Source of the DNA: Nymphaea colorata
Lineage: Eukaryota > Streptophyta > Magnoliopsida > Nymphaeales > Nymphaeaceae
Assembly: GCF_008831285.2 (NCBI RefSeq)
Contig: NC_045145.1
Span: 19,466,802-19,530,801, forward strand
DNA: 64,000 nucleotides
Direction: 5' to 3'
Part shown: positions 62,101 through 64,000 of the stretch, piece by piece
Layout of the letters: each line of letters opens with the position of its first letter
Numbering within the stretch: the first letter of the stretch is position 1
The notes under the pieces: generated by a model
What the model was told of the DNA's origin: nothing
Database searches by the model: none
Seen by the model: the letters and a program-made list of their open reading frames with translations, nothing else
Made by a program: the position numbers and the translations under genes

Positions 62101-63821
62101 TAGAATTGCAATATTTTCGTTTTGATGATATTATCAAATAACATGATTTTTCACGTTTTTTTCCTTACTTTTCCATTTTTAATGCCTTAGTTTTTTTTTT
62201 TTAAAACGCCAATATTTGTCACAATGGTCAAATCCCTGAGTGATAAGATCTTGTCTTTTTTTTTTTTTTAGATTACTGCCTTATACTATGTAACTAAGTG
62301 AAATAATGTCTTATATTGTTAAAACCTGGGCAGCTTATAAAGACGCGAAGACGTCTGGAGCTTCTACTTGAGGGTCATCGTTGTGATTTTGACCCTTCTG
62401 ATTATTATGAAACATCCGAACAACTTCTTGAACCACTTCTTCTGTGCTATGAATCCCTGGTAAGATGCTTATTATCATGCATGGTTGGGTGAAATTATAT
62501 GTTATGCTATTTTGTCACTTGGTTATTTGTTATATTGCAGCAATCATGTGGATCTGTGACGTTGGCAGATGGACGCCTAGCAGATCTTATCAGGAGGGTT
62601 GCTACCTTTGGGATGATATTAATGAAGCTTGACCTGCGTCAGGTGTGCATGGTTCTAGCTTTTGCACTGGAGTTTGTTACTGTAATGGTTTTAATTGGTG
62701 GTCTGGTCATTTCCAGGAATCTGGTAGGCATGCTGACACGCTTGATGCAATTACAAAATATCTAGATATGGGAACATACAGTGAGTGGGATGAAGATAGG
62801 AAGCTGGAATTCCTTACAAATGAGCTCAGAGGGAAGAGGCCACTTGTCCCCACAAGCATCGAGGTGATATTCTTTTGATATGCAGTTCTCTGGGAGCTGT
62901 TGCATCTAAAACTTCTAGCTATTTTGGCTTCATTTAGAATATAGTTCTCTAAGTGTCACTCTCTTTAACAGTGTCCCTGTTGTGTTTGAAATGTATTTTC
63001 AGGTTTCTGCTGATGTAAGAGAGGTTCTGGATACTTTCCGTGTTGCAGCTGAACTCGGGAGTGAGTCATTTGGAGCATATGTGATTTCTATGGCCTCCAA
63101 TGTACACATTCTTGCATTTTGCTCAATCAGTGTTTTGAGTTTTTAGTGCCCGATCTTGTTTTTCTATCGGATGTACGTGCTAGACCCTATATGTTTTCGT
63201 TTTGTATTATTGCTGTGCAGGCTAGTGACGTTTTGGCAGTTGAGCTACTTCAAAAGGATGCAAGGCTCACTGTCAGTGGGGAGCTAGGCCGAACTTGTGC
63301 AGGGGGAACGTAAGATAGTTTATCTACTCTCTCCCATGTATATATAAATATATATAGATAGATATATTATTGAGTTGCAAATTGGAATGGAACTTACATG
63401 ATTAATGATTGAACAGGTTGCGTGTTGTACCATTGTTTGAGACGGTAAACGATCTCCGTGGAGCTGGATCAGTTATCAGAAAATTGTTATCCATTGATTG
63501 GTATCGAGAACATATCATTCAAAATCACAATGGTCACCAAGAGGTAGACAGGTTACTTTTGCAAGTTTTTTAGTCTCCATTTAAATTCTGAACTGGCAAG
63601 GTTATTCTGTGTAGGTGATGGTTGGGTACTCAGACTCGGGAAAAGATGCAGGACGTTTTACTGCTGCTTGGGAGCTATACAAGGCTCAGGAAGATGTAGT
63701 GGCAGCTTGTGGTGAATACGGTATCAAAGTCACTCTGTTCCATGGGCGTGGAGGGAGTATTGGTAGGGGTGGCGGTCCCACTTACCTTGCTATACAGTCC
63801 CAACCACCTGGATCTGTAATG
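53148..63821 (+). CDS. PPC4: Bacterial-type phosphoenolpyruvate carboxylase (PPC4-like), 5' part
   Basis: Fixes bicarbonate onto phosphoenolpyruvate to give oxaloacetate. Nineteen coding exons are visible: 53148-53303, 53433-53596, 54113-54227, 54316-54393, 57924-57992, 58087-58165, 58261-58337, 58424-58519, 59082-59223, 59931-60047, 61327-61400, 61527-61838, 62334-62459, 62541-62642, 62717-62863, 63003-63101, 63221-63309, 63417-63543, 63615-63821. All phases match (792 residues); the rest lies beyond the window. Active-site blocks: [11 protein letters not shown] (His154), [16 protein letters not shown] (about 261-276) and [13 protein letters not shown] (about 765-777). The N-terminus lacks the phosphorylatable SIDAQLR motif of plant-type enzymes, and residues about 326-480 form the polar insert typical of bacterial-type PEPC, which joins plant-type subunits in class-2 complexes. 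Intron 12 is GC-AG. Confidence 0.93.
53918..54024. repeat. Short tandem duplication in PPC4 intron 2
   Basis: ATCGTAAAATGTTxGGCxTxGCTCTTTTCAAC occurs at about 53917 and 53989, about 72 bp apart, with few differences. Confidence 0.8.
54394..57923. other. Long intron 4 of the PPC4-like gene
   Basis: At 3.5 kb the longest intron in the window. It contains a possible transposon remnant (about 55311-55780) and an A/T-homopolymer-rich patch near 57200-57500. The reading frame joins cleanly across it (exon 4 ends ...KHVRIA, exon 5 starts [10 protein letters not shown]), so the gene is not broken. No nested gene was seen. Confidence 0.7.
55311..55780. mobile_element. Possible non-autonomous transposon remnant in PPC4 intron 4
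   Basis: The left part (GGTTTTAAAACC...GACTCAGTTGACTC) and the right part (AACTCAGTTGACTCATCTGAGTTTTCAAACACT) are imperfect inverted relatives at the outermost GTTTxxAAAAC and ACTCAG blocks. The interior is dense in GACTC/AACTC motifs. No convincing target-site duplication was found, so boundaries are approximate. Confidence 0.35.
58620..58800. repeat. Diverged tandem duplication in PPC4 intron 8
   Basis: Two blocks about 80-93 bp long share CAATACAAGTCA, AGTTTTCxTCATAxTGT and TTTTCTTCxxGxTGTC. The duplication is older than those in the CRWN introns. Confidence 0.65.
59224..59930. other. PPC4 intron 9, AT-rich
   Basis: Contains a motif-poor AT-rich insertion-like patch (about 59390-59720) resembling in texture the patches in introns 4 and 12. 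No element ends could be defined. Confidence 0.4.
60048..61326. other. PPC4 intron 10
   Basis: A 1.3-kb intron. The open frames on both strands at about 60665-60922 have no known domain and no splice context that would make an exon. Otherwise nothing recognised. Confidence 0.5.
61839..62333 (+). other. GC-AG intron 12 of the PPC4-like gene
   Basis: Exon 12 ends GAGAAAAG and the intron starts GCATGT; no GT donor nearby gives the conserved [14 protein letters not shown] junction. The acceptor is GGGCAG. AAG|GCATGT is a strong GC-type donor, with good pairing to U1 outside the variant position. The intron is AT-rich with homopolymers and no gene. Confidence 0.85.
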
Positions 63822-64000
63822 GTATGCAAAGTGCCTGTTGTGTTTCGGTTTGATATTTGCAAATTAACATTTTCTTAGTCTCATGTTCAACCAATTTATT
63901 TTCTGATTGAATGAATTCTTCTGATTCCTTTTTCATTTGAAGTGTTCCTTAGAGGCTATTCTGGTTTGCTGTGGAACTTAGATTAGTTGTTTTTATTTTC

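Noticed and set aside
1-64000. tRNA, rRNA or CRISPR-like arrays
   Set aside because: No cloverleaf-type tRNA, rRNA block or spaced direct-repeat array was seen; the tandem repeats present are adjacent duplications or microsatellites.

Overview
This window is nuclear DNA from a flowering plant. Genes are intron-rich with GT-AG splice sites (and one GC-AG intron), introns and intergenic DNA are AT-rich, and the spacers carry microsatellites, small non-autonomous transposons and an LTR-element remnant. Every recognised gene has a well-known land-plant homologue. The species cannot be fixed from sequence alone; gene structure and composition do not look grass-like.

Layout: 1-8189 has no convincing gene, but holds two small hAT-like elements (726-997 and 4094-4480) and two tandem-duplication blocks. 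An intronless leucine-rich-repeat gene of the PII-2 type lies on the minus strand at 8190-9632. A second gene-poor stretch follows (9.7-17.2 kb) and contains a lone, broken exon of a CRM-domain (organelle RNA splicing) gene at about 15.2-15.5 kb. The minus-strand gene at 17224-25877 encodes a CRWN1/NMCP1-type nuclear lamina protein (8 exons, about 1200 aa). The spacer at 26.3-35.1 kb is repeat-dominated: a diverged direct duplication (28.4-30.7 kb and 33.8-34.6 kb), a 777-bp hAT-like element with target-site duplication, and a TRIM-like LTR remnant.

A plus-strand gene at 35163-42406 (7 exons, 791 aa) encodes a C3HC zinc-finger/NIPA-Rsm1 family protein. It converges on a minus-strand chloroplast-lumen cyclophilin-like gene (42885-44098, 2 exons, 351 aa). 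A minus-strand trichome-birefringence-like polysaccharide O-acetyltransferase gene (46368-48374, 4 exons, 462 aa) follows. The right end holds a bacterial-type phosphoenolpyruvate carboxylase (PPC4-like) gene on the plus strand; 19 coding exons (792 residues) are visible from 53148 and the gene runs off the window.

The genes do unrelated housekeeping jobs (nuclear architecture, nuclear zinc-finger function, thylakoid lumen folding factor, wall acetylation, anaplerotic carbon metabolism, cell-surface LRR) and form no operon-like unit. No self-contained new biological system was found. The most unusual signals are structural: a tandem duplication starting exactly at a 5' splice site in the CRWN gene, a short exon copy inside a neighbouring intron of the same gene, the decayed CRM exon that keeps its splice donor, and the clustered transposon remnants. 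All exon boundaries were placed by hand from reading frame, splice consensus and family knowledge, without transcript data.
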